NCBI GenBank assembly: GCA_017463375.1
Contig: JAFTPG010000029.1
Coordinates: 1 to 45,391, forward strand
Direction: 5' to 3'
DNA length: 45,391 nt
Source of the DNA: Ruminococcus sp.
Lineage (GTDB): Bacteria; Bacillota; Clostridia; Oscillospirales; Ruminococcaceae
Under the pieces are notes generated by a model that ran no database searches, was not told the origin of the DNA, and was given only the letters and a program-made list of their open reading frames with translations. The translations under genes were made by a program, and so were the position numbers. Below, piece after piece: positions 33,114-41,231 of this stretch (position 1 is its first letter; each line of letters starts with the position of its first letter).

Positions 33114-33977
33114 ATGCTGAAAGGAAAACTCAGCGGAAAAAGAAAAGCATACATTACCGCAATGCGTACAGCAATGCTGGTATCAACTGTGCTTACGGCT
33201 GCACTTGTCTTATTTCTGGTTATCTATGTGCTTATAAAGGGAATCCCGAACATTTCATGGGAGCTTATCTCGACAAAGCCGAGCTATCTGAGCGACAAAA
33301 TCGGAATCCTCCCCGATATCATGAATACAGTATACATCGTGCTTGCTACGCTTGTGATCGTGCTCCCTCTCGGAGCTGGAGCAGCGGTCTATCTTACCGA
33401 ATATGCAAAGAACAAGAAGCTGGTCGGCATGATCGAGTATGCTGCCGAAACGCTTTCGGGAATCCCGTCTATCATATACGGACTTGTGGGAATGCTGTTT
33501 TTCTGTCAGTTCCTGAACATGGAGACTTCACTTCTTGCAGGTGCGCTTACGCTGGTAATTATGAATCTCCCGACAGTAATGAGAACTACTCAGGAGAGTC
33601 TGAAAACAGTTCCGCAGAGCTATCGTGACGGAGCTTTTGGTCTCGGAGCCGGAAAGTGGAGGGTGATACGCACTGTTGTTCTTCCGGGCTGTGTTGACGG
33701 AATAATCACGGGCTGTATCCTCTCTGTGGGAAGAATACTCGGAGAGTCGGCAGCACTGCTTTTTACGGCAGGCTTTGCCCATGCACTCAACGGAATCATA
33801 GACGGACTCACAAGTCCCGGCGCTACGCTGACAGTGGCTCTTTATGTATATGCCAAGGAACAGGGAGAATTCGGTGTAGCCTTTGCGATTGCCGCAATTC
33901 TGATGATACTGACACTGCTTATAAATCTTTCTGCGACTCTTGTCGGCAGGTATTTCGCTAAAAGGAGAAACGTATGA
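33114..33977 (+). CDS. pstA: Phosphate ABC transporter permease PstA
   Basis: The 287-residue second permease subunit, with about six membrane helices, the [16 protein letters not shown] segment shared with PstC, and the coupling loop [25 protein letters not shown] lies just before the ATG, one base after the pstC stop. Its own stop overlaps the pstB start by four bases (ATGA), so translation is coupled. Confidence 0.95.
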   Translation: MLKGKLSGKRKAYITAMRTAMLVSTVLTAALVLFLVIYVLIKGIPNISWELISTKPSYLSDKIGILPDIMNTVYIVLATLVIVLPLGAGAAVYLTEYAKNKKLVGMIEYAAETLSGIPSIIYGLVGMLFFCQFLNMETSLLAGALTLVIMNLPTVMRTTQESLKTVPQSYRDGAFGLGAGKWRVIRTVVLPGCVDGIITGCILSVGRILGESAALLFTAGFAHALNGIIDGLTSPGATLTVALYVYAKEQGEFGVAFAIAAILMILTLLINLSATLVGRYFAKRRNV

Positions 33978-34729
33978 GTGATATAATGACTGCAAAGGAG
34001 CTGTGCCTGTGGTACGGCAGCTCGCAGGCTCTGAAAAATGTGAGCATTTCCATTCCCGAAAAGAGCATAACGGCTCTTATCGGTCCATCGGGCTGCGGAA
34101 AGTCAACCTTTCTTAAAACTCTCAACCGTATGAACGACCTCATTCCCGAGGTGAAGATCACAGGTGAAGTAAGCTATAAAGGCGTAAATATTTTTGATTC
34201 CTCCGTTGACGTATGCGAGCTTCGCCGTGAAGTCGGAATGGTGTTCCAGAAGCCGAATCCTTTCCCGATGAGCATCTATGACAACATTGCCTACGGACCG
34301 CGCACTCACGGAGTCAAGAGCAAGGCAAAGCTGGACGAGATCGTCGAGCGTGCGCTCCGTGACGCAGCTATCTGGGATGAGGTAAAGGATCGTCTTAAAA
34401 AGAATGCGCTTGGTCTTTCCGGAGGTCAGCAGCAGCGTCTGTGTATCGCCCGTGCTCTTGCCGCAGAGCCGCAGGTTCTGCTTATGGACGAGCCGACCAG
34501 CGCTCTCGACCCGATCTCGACCTCACGAATCGAGGAGCTTGCCTTACAGCTCAAAGAGAAATATACTATAATTATCGTTACGCACAATATGCAGCAGGCC
34601 GTTCGTATTTCCGACAACACAGCATTTTTCCTTCTCGGAGAACTGGTTGAGTTCGGTGAAACGGAGAAGCTCTTCTCTCAGCCGAAGGAAAAACGTACCG
34701 AAGATTACATTACAGGGAGGTTCGGATAA
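33974..34729 (+). CDS. pstB: Phosphate ABC transporter ATPase PstB
   Basis: The 251-residue ATPase that powers phosphate import. Walker A is GPSGCGKST (about residues 35-43), the signature is LSGGQQQR, Walker B is [12 protein letters not shown], and the switch is THNMQQA. Length and motifs are standard for PstB. Its stop overlaps the phoU start by one base (TAATG). Confidence 0.97.
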   Translation: MSDIMTAKELCLWYGSSQALKNVSISIPEKSITALIGPSGCGKSTFLKTLNRMNDLIPEVKITGEVSYKGVNIFDSSVDVCELRREVGMVFQKPNPFPMSIYDNIAYGPRTHGVKSKAKLDEIVERALRDAAIWDEVKDRLKKNALGLSGGQQQRLCIARALAAEPQVLLMDEPTSALDPISTSRIEELALQLKEKYTIIIVTHNMQQAVRISDNTAFFLLGELVEFGETEKLFSQPKEKRTEDYITGRFG

Positions 34730-35373
34730 TGAGAAGCAGATTCGACAAACAGCTCATGCAGCTTAACAAGAAAATGATTGAAATGGGTGCTATGTGCGAG
34801 AACATCATAGCGCTTTCCGCAAAAGCACTGCTTGAGGGAAATAAGGACAATGTCAGCAGAGTTGCACCGATCGGACACGATATTGATGAAATGGAACGTG
34901 AGATAGAATCCATCTGTCTGAAGCTTCTTCTCCAGCAGCAGCCCGTTGCCCGTGACCTTCGTCAGATCTCAGCAGCTCTTAAAATGATTACCGATATGGA
35001 GAGAATCGGAGATCAGGCAGAGGATATAGCTGAGATCATAACATATCTCAACGGCAGAACAGGCGAGGAATGTCATGATATCCGCAAAATGGCAGAGGCA
35101 ACGATAAAAATGGTTACCGACAGCATTGACGCTTATGTAAAGCAGGATCTTTCCCTTGCAAAGGCGGTAGCGGAGCACGACGATATAGTTGACGACTGCT
35201 TCAATCGTGTGAAAACAACGCTCATCTCAATGATCTCTGAAAATCCGGCAGACGGTGAGTATGCTCTTGATCTCCTGATAATCGCAAAATACTTTGAACG
35301 TATCGGAGACCATGCAGTAAATATCGGCGAATGGGTTGAATTCTCGGTAACGGGAGTCCACAAGGGCGAATAA
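34729..35373 (+). CDS. phoU: Phosphate uptake regulator PhoU
   Basis: A 214-residue all-helical protein made of two PhoU repeats (about 1-105 and 106-210), each with the E/DxxxD metal-binding signature (for example MERIGDQAEDIAE and FERIGDHAVNIGE). It lowers Pst activity and Pho-regulon signalling when phosphate is plentiful. No phoR or phoP genes are in the window. Confidence 0.95.
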   Translation: MRSRFDKQLMQLNKKMIEMGAMCENIIALSAKALLEGNKDNVSRVAPIGHDIDEMEREIESICLKLLLQQQPVARDLRQISAALKMITDMERIGDQAEDIAEIITYLNGRTGEECHDIRKMAEATIKMVTDSIDAYVKQDLSLAKAVAEHDDIVDDCFNRVKTTLISMISENPADGEYALDLLIIAKYFERIGDHAVNIGEWVEFSVTGVHKGE

Positions 35374-35403
35374 TACAAATGCCCGATTACAGAAAATAAG
35401 GCG

Positions 35404-35426
35404 GCGGCATGCAGAATTGCTGCCGC
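35404..35426 (+). terminator. Possible terminator after phoU
   Basis: GCGGCA (35404-35409) pairs with TGCCGC (35421-35426), followed by a broken T-rich stretch (ATTTGCTTTGGTT). The stem is short and the tail weak. The rest of the gap to 35577 shows nothing recognisable. Confidence 0.4.
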
Positions 35427-35577
35427 ATTTGCTTTGGTTGGCGGTTGGATGATTTTTGCGGCGTCAGCGGAGTTTACAGAATTTGGCAAAAATCAACAAA
35501 AACTCTCGACGGATAAAAGTTAGCAGCGGCAAATATCCGAAATTTTCATTTGTTCCGACAAAAATCACGCTTTTTGC

Positions 35578-35606
35578 TTGACATATCCGTTAGGAAATGC
35601 TAATAT
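35578..35606 (+). promoter_or_regulatory. feo promoter with TTAG-N6-CTAA dyad
   Basis: TTGACA (35578-35583) and TAATAT (35601-35606) have a 17-bp spacer. A dyad TTAG (35590-35593) to CTAA (35600-35603) overlaps the -10. It resembles half of the DtxR/IdeR iron-box consensus (TTAGG...CCTAA) more than a Fur box. Iron-dependent repression of feo is therefore likely but not shown. Confidence 0.65.
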
Positions 35607-35645
35607 ATATTAAGAAAGTTATGTTTATCTAACGAGGTGAAAATT

Positions 35646-35858
35646 ATGATGCCATTGACCTTTGCTGAAGTCGGCGAGGAAAATATGATAAAGAAAATCG
35701 GCGGAAATCCGGAAACAAAAAAGTTTCTTGAAACTCTCGGTTTTGTTCCCGGCGGTATGGTTACTGTTGTTAACGAGATCGGCGGAAATGTGATCGTTAA
35801 CGTCAAGGACTCCCGTGTTGCGGTTTCCAAGGAGATGGCCGGCAAAATCATGATTTGA
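35646..35858 (+). CDS. feoA: FeoA-domain protein 1
   Basis: A 70-residue SH3-like FeoA protein (MMPLTFAEVGEEN...LGFVPGGMVTVVNEIGGNVIV). FeoA is thought to help FeoB in ferrous-iron uptake at the cytoplasmic face. The ATG at 35646 is chosen because GAGG lies 8 nt before it; an upstream GTG overlaps that ribosome site. It is the first gene of the operon. Confidence 0.9.
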   Translation: MMPLTFAEVGEENMIKKIGGNPETKKFLETLGFVPGGMVTVVNEIGGNVIVNVKDSRVAVSKEMAGKIMI

Positions 35859-35914
35859 GGAGCGTTTGTCTCCTCTTTCCTCAGTGATGAATAATTTTGA
35901 CAGGAGGAAAATAT

Positions 35915-36136
35915 ATGTCTACACTTAAAGATGCGAAAATCGGTCAGACTGTTAAAGTGAAGAAGCTCAGCGGCGAGGGTGCTGTAAAGCGCAGAATTAT
36001 GGATATGGGCATTACTAAAGGTGTTGAGGTCTATGTCCGCAAGGTTGCTCCGCTCGGCGATCCGATCGAAGTTACTGTACGCGGTTATGAGCTTTCGCTT
36101 CGTAAGGCTGACGCAGAAATGATTGAAACTGAATAA
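35915..36136 (+). CDS. feoA: FeoA-domain protein 2
   Basis: A 73-residue second FeoA (MSTLKDAKIGQTVKVKKLSG...KRRIMDMGITKGVEVYVRKVAPLGDPIE), closer to the canonical FeoA pattern than the first. AGGAGG precedes the ATG at 35915. Two FeoA genes before FeoB are common in clostridia. Why both are needed is not known. Confidence 0.93.
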   Translation: MSTLKDAKIGQTVKVKKLSGEGAVKRRIMDMGITKGVEVYVRKVAPLGDPIEVTVRGYELSLRKADAEMIETE

Positions 36137-36166
36137 TTTTATCTCTCAATTATTTTTTTAATATGA

Positions 36167-36184
36167 GGTTAGTCAGCGCTAACC
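36167..36184 (+). promoter_or_regulatory. GGTTAG-N6-CTAACC dyad before feoB
   Basis: GGTTAG (36167-36172) and CTAACC (36179-36184) form a perfect dyad with the same TTAG-N6-CTAA geometry as the site in the feo promoter. It lies just before the feoB ribosome site (GGAAAGGA). It could be a second metal-repressor site or an RNA hairpin. Confidence 0.55.
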
Positions 36185-36202
36185 CCGGAAAGGAACATTT
36201 AT

Positions 36203-38353
36203 ATGGAAATTAAAATCGCTCTTGCCGGTAATCCTAACTGCGGAAAGACTACTCTTTTCAATGCGCTTACCGGTTCAAACCAATTCGTCGGAAACTGGCC
36301 CGGCGTTACTGTTGAGAAAAAGGAGGGTAAGCTCAAGGGGAATAAGGATGTAATTATTACTGACCTTCCCGGTATCTACTCGCTCTCTCCCTACACTCTT
36401 GAAGAAGTCGTTGCAAGAAACTACCTGATTCAGGAGCGTCCGAACGCTATCCTCAACATCGTTGACGGTACAAACCTCGAGAGAAATCTCTATCTCACAA
36501 CTCAGCTCGTTGAGCTTGGCATTCCGGTTGTCGTTGCCGTTAATATGATGGATATCGTCAGCAAGAACGGCGATAAAATCAATATCCAGCAGCTCGCTAA
36601 GGAGCTTGGCTGTCAGGTATGCGAGATCTCAGCTCTCAAGGGAACTGGTATTCAGGAGGCAGCAACTCTCGCTGTTGCAGCTGCTAAGCAGCAGGAAGCT
36701 TCTATTCCTCAGCACAGCTTCTGCGGCTGCGTAGAGCACGCTATCGCTCATATCGAGGAGTGCGTTCTTCACGATATCCCCGAGGAGCAGCAGAGATGGT
36801 ATGCTATCAAGATTTTCGAGCGTGACGAAAAGGTTCTCGAGCAGCTTAAACTCAATGAGAAGTCGCTCTCTCACATCGAAAAGGACATTGCAGCGGCTGA
36901 GAAGGAAATGGATGACGATGCAGAGAGCATCATTACAAATGAGCGTTATATTTACATAGCAAGCATTATCAAGGGCTGCTACAAAAAGAAGAATAAGGGC
37001 GGACTTACTCTTTCGGATAAGATTGACAAGGTCGTTACCAATCGCTGGCTTGCTCTTCCGATATTTGCAGCTGTAATGTTTATCGTATACTACATTTCAG
37101 TAACAACGATCGGTACTATTGTCACTGACTGGACAAACGATGTATTCGGTGCCGAGATCCTTCAGGGCAACGTTGATAAATTCCTTGAAAGCATTAATTG
37201 TGCCGAGTGGCTCAGAGGTCTTATCGTTGACGGTATTGTCGGCGGTGTGGGAGCTGTTCTCGGATTTGTTCCGCAGATTCTGCTTCTGTTTATCTTCCTG
37301 GCATTCCTCGAGGGCTGCGGATACATGGCTCGTGTAGCTTTCATCATGGACAGAATCTTCCGTAAATTCGGTCTTTCTGGTAAATCCTTTATCCCCATGC
37401 TCATCGGTACAGGCTGCGGAGTTCCGGGTATCATGGCTTCGAGAACCATCGAAAACGAACGTGACCGCCGTATGACTATCATGACCACGACCTTCATCCC
37501 CTGCGGAGCTAAGCTTCCTATCATTGCTATGATCGCAGGCGCATTCTTTGACAACGCATGGTGGGTTGCTCCGAGTGCATATTTCATTGGAATCGCTGCA
37601 ATTGTAGTTTCAGGTATCATTCTCAAGAAAACTAAAATTTTCGCAGGCGATCCCGCCCCCTTTGTTATGGAGCTTCCTGCTTACCATCTCCCGACAATCG
37701 GAAGCGTTCTTCGTTCAATGTGGGAGCGAGGCTGGTCCTTCATCAAGAAGGCAGGTACGATTATCCTCCTTTCATCAGTAGTACTCTGGTTCCTCCAGGG
37801 CTACGGCTTTACTGACGGCGGCTTCGGTGCCTGCGAGCTTGATGATTCTCTCCTTGCAACGATCGGTCACGCTATCTCATGGATCTTCACTCCTCTCGGA
37901 TGGGGCGAATGGGAATTTGCTGTCGGTACTGTTACAGGTCTCATCGCTAAGGAAAACGTTGTTGCTACATTCGGCGTACTCATGAGCGGTCTTGAGGAAG
38001 CTGCTGAGGATGACCCGGCTCTCCTTGCAAGTCTCTCTTCACTCGTAGGACCTCTCGCTTCTTACTCATTCCTCATCTTCAACCTCCTCTGTGCACCCTG
38101 CTTCGCTGCAATGGGAGCTATCAAGAGAGAGATGAACAACGCTAAATGGACTGCATTTGCAATTGGCTATCAGTGCGTATTCGCTTATGTGATCTCGCTC
38201 ATTGTTTACCAGTTCGGCTGTCTCTTTACTGGAAATGTAAGTATCATCGGTCTTATTGCTGCAATTGCTTGTGCGGCACTTATCATCTATATGCTCTTCA
38301 AGCCTTACAAGGAGAGCACAACTCTTAATCGTAACGTTAAGATCAAGTCGTAA
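36203..38353 (+). CDS. feoB: Ferrous iron transporter FeoB
   Basis: A 716-residue membrane protein that imports Fe2+. The N-terminal G domain has G1 GNPNCGKTTLF (about residues 8-18), G3 DLPGIYSL and G4 NMMD, followed by a helical spacer domain to about residue 270. The membrane part (about 280-700) contains the two gate segments, with conserved GTGCGVPGIMASRT and the PCGAKLPI stretch. Length is typical for the compact Firmicute form. Confidence 0.97.
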   Translation: MEIKIALAGNPNCGKTTLFNALTGSNQFVGNWPGVTVEKKEGKLKGNKDVIITDLPGIYSLSPYTLEEVVARNYLIQERPNAILNIVDGTNLERNLYLTTQLVELGIPVVVAVNMMDIVSKNGDKINIQQLAKELGCQVCEISALKGTGIQEAATLAVAAAKQQEASIPQHSFCGCVEHAIAHIEECVLHDIPEEQQRWYAIKIFERDEKVLEQLKLNEKSLSHIEKDIAAAEKEMDDDAESIITNERYIYIASIIKGCYKKKNKGGLTLSDKIDKVVTNRWLALPIFAAVMFIVYYISVTTIGTIVTDWTNDVFGAEILQGNVDKFLESINCAEWLRGLIVDGIVGGVGAVLGFVPQILLLFIFLAFLEGCGYMARVAFIMDRIFRKFGLSGKSFIPMLIGTGCGVPGIMASRTIENERDRRMTIMTTTFIPCGAKLPIIAMIAGAFFDNAWWVAPSAYFIGIAAIVVSGIILKKTKIFAGDPAPFVMELPAYHLPTIGSVLRSMWERGWSFIKKAGTIILLSSVVLWFLQGYGFTDGGFGACELDDSLLATIGHAISWIFTPLGWGEWEFAVGTVTGLIAKENVVATFGVLMSGLEEAAEDDPALLASLSSLVGPLASYSFLIFNLLCAPCFAAMGAIKREMNNAKWTAFAIGYQCVFAYVISLIVYQFGCLFTGNVSIIGLIAAIACAALIIYMLFKPYKESTTLNRNVKIKS

Positions 38354-38365
38354 GGAGTGCTTTTT

Positions 38366-38539
38366 ATGATGGACTTTCTCATTGAAAATATCAGCACGAT
38401 TATTGTTGGTCTTGTTGTACTTGCGGTGATTGCATTGATTATCGTTAAGCTCCGCAAGGATAAAAAACAAGGGAAATCCTCCTGCGGCTGCGGCTGTGAG
38501 CATTGTCAGAATGCTCCCTACTGCCACGGCGGCAAGTAA
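38366..38539 (+). CDS. FeoB-associated cysteine-rich membrane protein
   Basis: A 57-residue protein: one N-terminal membrane helix (about residues 10-28), a basic stretch (KLRKDKKQGK), then a cysteine-rich tail SCGCGCEHCQNAPYCHGGK with five cysteines and a histidine. Such small proteins follow feoB in many Firmicutes (FeoB-associated Cys-rich family) and may hand over or sense metal. The ATG at 38366 lies 8 nt after AAGGAG; the feoB stop is inside that ribosome site, indicating coupling. Confidence 0.88.
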   Translation: MMDFLIENISTIIVGLVVLAVIALIIVKLRKDKKQGKSSCGCGCEHCQNAPYCHGGK

Positions 38540-38558
38540 TACTCACATATACAAATTG

Positions 38559-38587
38559 AAATGGCTGAACGTAATGTTCAGCCATTT
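38559..38587 (+). terminator. Terminator of the feo operon
   Basis: AAATGGCTGAAC (38559-38570) pairs over 12 bp with GTTCAGCCATTT (38576-38587), followed by a T-rich tail. Confidence 0.8.
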
Positions 38588-38672
38588 CGGTTTATTATAT
38601 TCTTTATTTATATATAAGGGAGTACCTCAAGGTTGGCGTCCCCTGAAGTTCTGACAAACTGAAAATTTTATA

Positions 38673-39026
38673 TTATTCCAACCAATCCAGCTGCTCTTTT
38701 TTCACTCCTAATTCTACGCATTTTTCGCATACTAATTTCTTTTCCGCTTCATTTCCCAGATGATATTTTAAAACAACATCTTTAAGCACTATATACTTGT
38801 AGATAATATCTTTAATATCTACATACCAAACCATTCCAGACTCAGAGGACGAGTGCAATGCTTTTGAAAGATGTTCTGGAAAATCCTCGAAATTACTAGT
38901 AAATGAAATTGCCGTCCAATACTTCGGTTTATTTTCAGTTTTCCAAAGCTCAACGTTTACCACATCTAACTTGTCTAATATCTGTTCATTCAAAATGCTT
39001 TCTTTTATAATTAGTCCAGAATACAT
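38673..39026 (-). CDS. Unknown protein (117 aa)
   Basis: I cannot assign a family with confidence. The protein begins MYSGLIIKESILNEQILDKL and contains a tryptophan-rich central part (VELWKTENKPKYWTAISF) and a CEKC pair near the C-terminus. It is soluble with no signal peptide. The gene looks richer in A and T than its neighbours and stands alone between the feo terminator and a cluster of palindromic repeats, which suggests it was acquired. Similar small orphan proteins are sometimes immunity proteins, but nothing here proves that. GGAGG lies about 6 nt before the ATG. Confidence 0.6.
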   Translation of the reverse strand: MYSGLIIKESILNEQILDKLDVVNVELWKTENKPKYWTAISFTSNFEDFPEHLSKALHSSSESGMVWYVDIKDIIYKYIVLKDVVLKYHLGNEAEKKLVCEKCVELGVKKEQLDWLE

Positions 39027-39156
39027 AAGTCCTCCACAAATTCAAATTGAAAATACAATCTTTCCAAAATCCTTGATTTTTCAAGACTTTTCGCCTATCT
39101 AATACTCAAATTTAATGTATTTTCCCTTGTTTTTGCCCTTATGAGAATTAACAACG

Positions 39157-39379
39157 TGTAGGGGCGACCCTTGCGGTCGCCCGTTGGTGTTGCGATATAT
39201 TCGGTTTCGGACGACCGAGCCAAAGGCATGCACAAGAGAACAAAATCATAGATTTTGTTTTTTTTGCGGAAAGGGTCGCCCCTACAATTCAATTGCCAAA
39301 TTCGGGCGGACGAGGGCGTCCGCCCCTACACATTTTCAATTCACGTTTTTTGTAGGGGACGCCGTCTCGGCGTCCCGAG
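39157..39379. repeat. Cluster of GTAGGGG palindromic repeats, group 4
   Basis: A 130-bp composite (39157-39286) has terminal inverted repeats TGTAGGGGCGACCCTT and AAGGGTCGCCCCTACA. A unit in inverted orientation follows at 39303-39330 (GGGCGGACGAGGGCGTCCGC) and a direct unit at 39351-39379 (GGGACGCCGTCTCGGCGTCCC). These fill the gap 39027-39448; no gene is seen in it. Confidence 0.82.
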
Positions 39380-39448
39380 AGATTGCACTAATTTCAATAG
39401 TTCTATATGACCATCGGATTGATTGGCACGCCCGTTTTATATTCAGCG

Positions 39449-40447
39449 TCACTCACTCTTTTCAGCGGAATCATTTATAAACTCCGTCCCCAGATCGTTG
39501 AGGAAATCCGCGACGATAAATCTCGGACGCTGTTTAACCTCGGCATAGATTTTGCCGATATACTCTCCGATAATTCCGAGGCAGAGGATCTGCAAGCCTC
39601 CGATGAACCAGATAGAGCAGATAGTGCTTGACCAGCCAAGCTCAGCGAAGCCAAGCAGCTTAGCAGCAAATGCCCATATAAAAGCAATAAGGCTCAGGAA
39701 AACCATAAGGAATCCGATTCTGGTGATAAGTTTAAGAGGCTTTACACTGAAAGAGGTAATACCGTTCATAGCGAATGCGAGCATTTTTTTCAGTGGATAT
39801 TTGCTCTCGCCTGCGAATCGCTCATGACGCTCATAGTATACGCTTGTGCTCTGGAAACCGATAAGCGGAACCATTCCTCTGAGGAAGAGATTTACCTCTT
39901 TGAAATTAGCCAGTTCCTGAAGAACCCTCTTGCTCATGAGACGGAAATCGGCATGGTTGTATACTACATCTGCGCCCATGACCTTCATGAATTTATAGAA
40001 GCCCTCCGCAGTGAATCTCTTGAAGAAAGTGTCGGTGTCTCGGGCACTTCTGACGCCGTAAACGACCTGATTTCCCTTATAGTACTCCTCGACCATAGCG
40101 TCGATCGTGTTGATATCGTCCTGAAGATCAGCGTCCATAGTTATAGCGATATCGCAGATATCCTTGACTGTCATAAGACCGGCGAGAACTGCATTCTGAT
40201 GACCGCTGTTGTGAGCGAGATTGATTCCCGAGAAGAATTCCGGCATTTCATTGTGAAGCTCCTGAATGATCTGCCATGTCTTGTCCTTGGAGCCGTCATT
40301 GACGAAAACGACTCTGCTCTGAGGAGAAATCAGCTTTCTCTCAATAAGCGACTCATACTTTGCCTTGAGCTGCTTAGCAGTTTCGTGGAGAACCTCCTCC
40401 TCATTGTAGCATGGAACGACCATATATAGAATTTCCGGATTATACAT
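39449..40447 (-). CDS. GT2 family glycosyltransferase (GtrB/DPM1-like)
   Basis: A 332-residue membrane-bound glycosyltransferase. The GT-A domain begins with YMVVPCYNEEEVLHET, followed by VFVNDGSKDKT, the acidic MDADLQDD motif that binds metal and nucleotide-sugar, and the catalytic-region loop ending FRLMSKRV. Two membrane helices follow (about residues 225-250 and 262-285), as in enzymes that load a sugar onto undecaprenyl phosphate (GtrB, ArnC). The sugar and final acceptor are unknown. The ATG at 40447 is chosen because AGGGGG lies 8 nt before it. It has its own promoter. Confidence 0.88.
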   Translation of the reverse strand: MYNPEILYMVVPCYNEEEVLHETAKQLKAKYESLIERKLISPQSRVVFVNDGSKDKTWQIIQELHNEMPEFFSGINLAHNSGHQNAVLAGLMTVKDICDIAITMDADLQDDINTIDAMVEEYYKGNQVVYGVRSARDTDTFFKRFTAEGFYKFMKVMGADVVYNHADFRLMSKRVLQELANFKEVNLFLRGMVPLIGFQSTSVYYERHERFAGESKYPLKKMLAFAMNGITSFSVKPLKLITRIGFLMVFLSLIAFIWAFAAKLLGFAELGWSSTICSIWFIGGLQILCLGIIGEYIGKIYAEVKQRPRFIVADFLNDLGTEFINDSAEKSE

Positions 40448-40485
40448 TTTAACATCCCCCTGATTGACCAAATTTACATATTTAA

Positions 40486-40514
40486 ATTATATCATATATC
40501 GGAAACAATGTCAA
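40486..40514 (-). promoter_or_regulatory. Consensus promoter of the glycosyltransferase gene
   Basis: TTGACA (40509-40514) and TATAAT (40486-40491) with a 17-bp spacer on the minus strand. Confidence 0.87.
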
Positions 40515-40623
40515 GAATATTGAAAAACAAAGCTTGCTGATTCAAAAAGTTCGGCGATTTGCACGAAAATCCACAATTAACCTACGATTCTGCGTTTGTG
40601 ATTTGTGCAGGGTTCACAAAAAC

Positions 40624-40650
40624 AAATGGACGGACATTTTGTCCGCCCAT
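40624..40650 (-). terminator. Terminator of the thrS unit
   Basis: ATGGACGGACA (40626-40636) pairs with TGTCCGCCCAT (40640-40650), with one mismatch. On the minus strand it is followed by TTGTTTTTG. It ends the thrS / zinc-ribbon transcript. Confidence 0.85.
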
Positions 40651-40655
40651 TAATA

Positions 40656-41231
40656 TCAATAATCCCGGCTTCTTTTAATAGCCTTAATATCCGAACCGCA
40701 ATACGGACATCTCTCAACATATCCAACCTTGACGGTCTGGGGAGCGCCGCATCCGGGACAGCTTACGACCTCGAACAAATCTTCAGCGTTCTTTGCACCG
40801 TTATTGAGAACGATTCTCAGAGCCGGTTCAAGCTCCATCGAGCAGTCAATGAGATATCCCTTGCTCACGAGCTTATCGAAAAGAGCAATGAAATTCTCCT
40901 CAGACATACCTAAGCGGCGTGAAGTCCCGGCAATATCTATAATACCGTCCTTGTCGCTTTCAAAGATGCTGTTTATCTTATTGGCTTTTCCGGCAAGCCG
41001 GAGATTCCGGATTGCCCATATCAGGAATCCTGCGCCGACGGCGATGAATCCGATATATACCGCAAGCGAGCTTGGAATTTCATTTTCTTCCATATATTTG
41101 CGTTCACCGCCGATAGCCGATATAACCAGACCTACTCCCGAAATTCCGAGGAAGCACAGAAATACCGAGCCGAATATTATGATCCATGAAAAGAGCTGTG
41201 TAATGATAATCCTGCTTTTCGAGAGATACAT
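40656..41231 (-). CDS. Membrane protein with zinc ribbon (unknown function)
   Basis: A 191-residue protein with two membrane helices (about residues 10-38 and 55-75). A small helical region follows (about 88-140, IIDIAGTSRRLGMSEENFIALFDKL) that resembles a winged-helix fold. The C-terminal zinc ribbon has CPGCGA and CPYCGS knuckles (about 158-178). Its ATG overlaps the thrS stop by one base (TAATG), so it is translated with thrS and falls under the same T-box control. No known tRNA-charging partner of this type comes to mind. It could be a membrane sensor or assembly factor. Confidence 0.7.
   Translation of the reverse strand: MYLSKSRIIITQLFSWIIIFGSVFLCFLGISGVGLVISAIGGERKYMEENEIPSSLAVYIGFIAVGAGFLIWAIRNLRLAGKANKINSIFESDKDGIIDIAGTSRRLGMSEENFIALFDKLVSKGYLIDCSMELEPALRIVLNNGAKNAEDLFEVVSCPGCGAPQTVKVGYVERCPYCGSDIKAIKRSRDY

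Noticed and set aside
39157..39286. 130-bp composite with inverted ends as an insertion sequence
   Set aside because: It is too short to encode a transposase and is better explained as two facing palindromic units.
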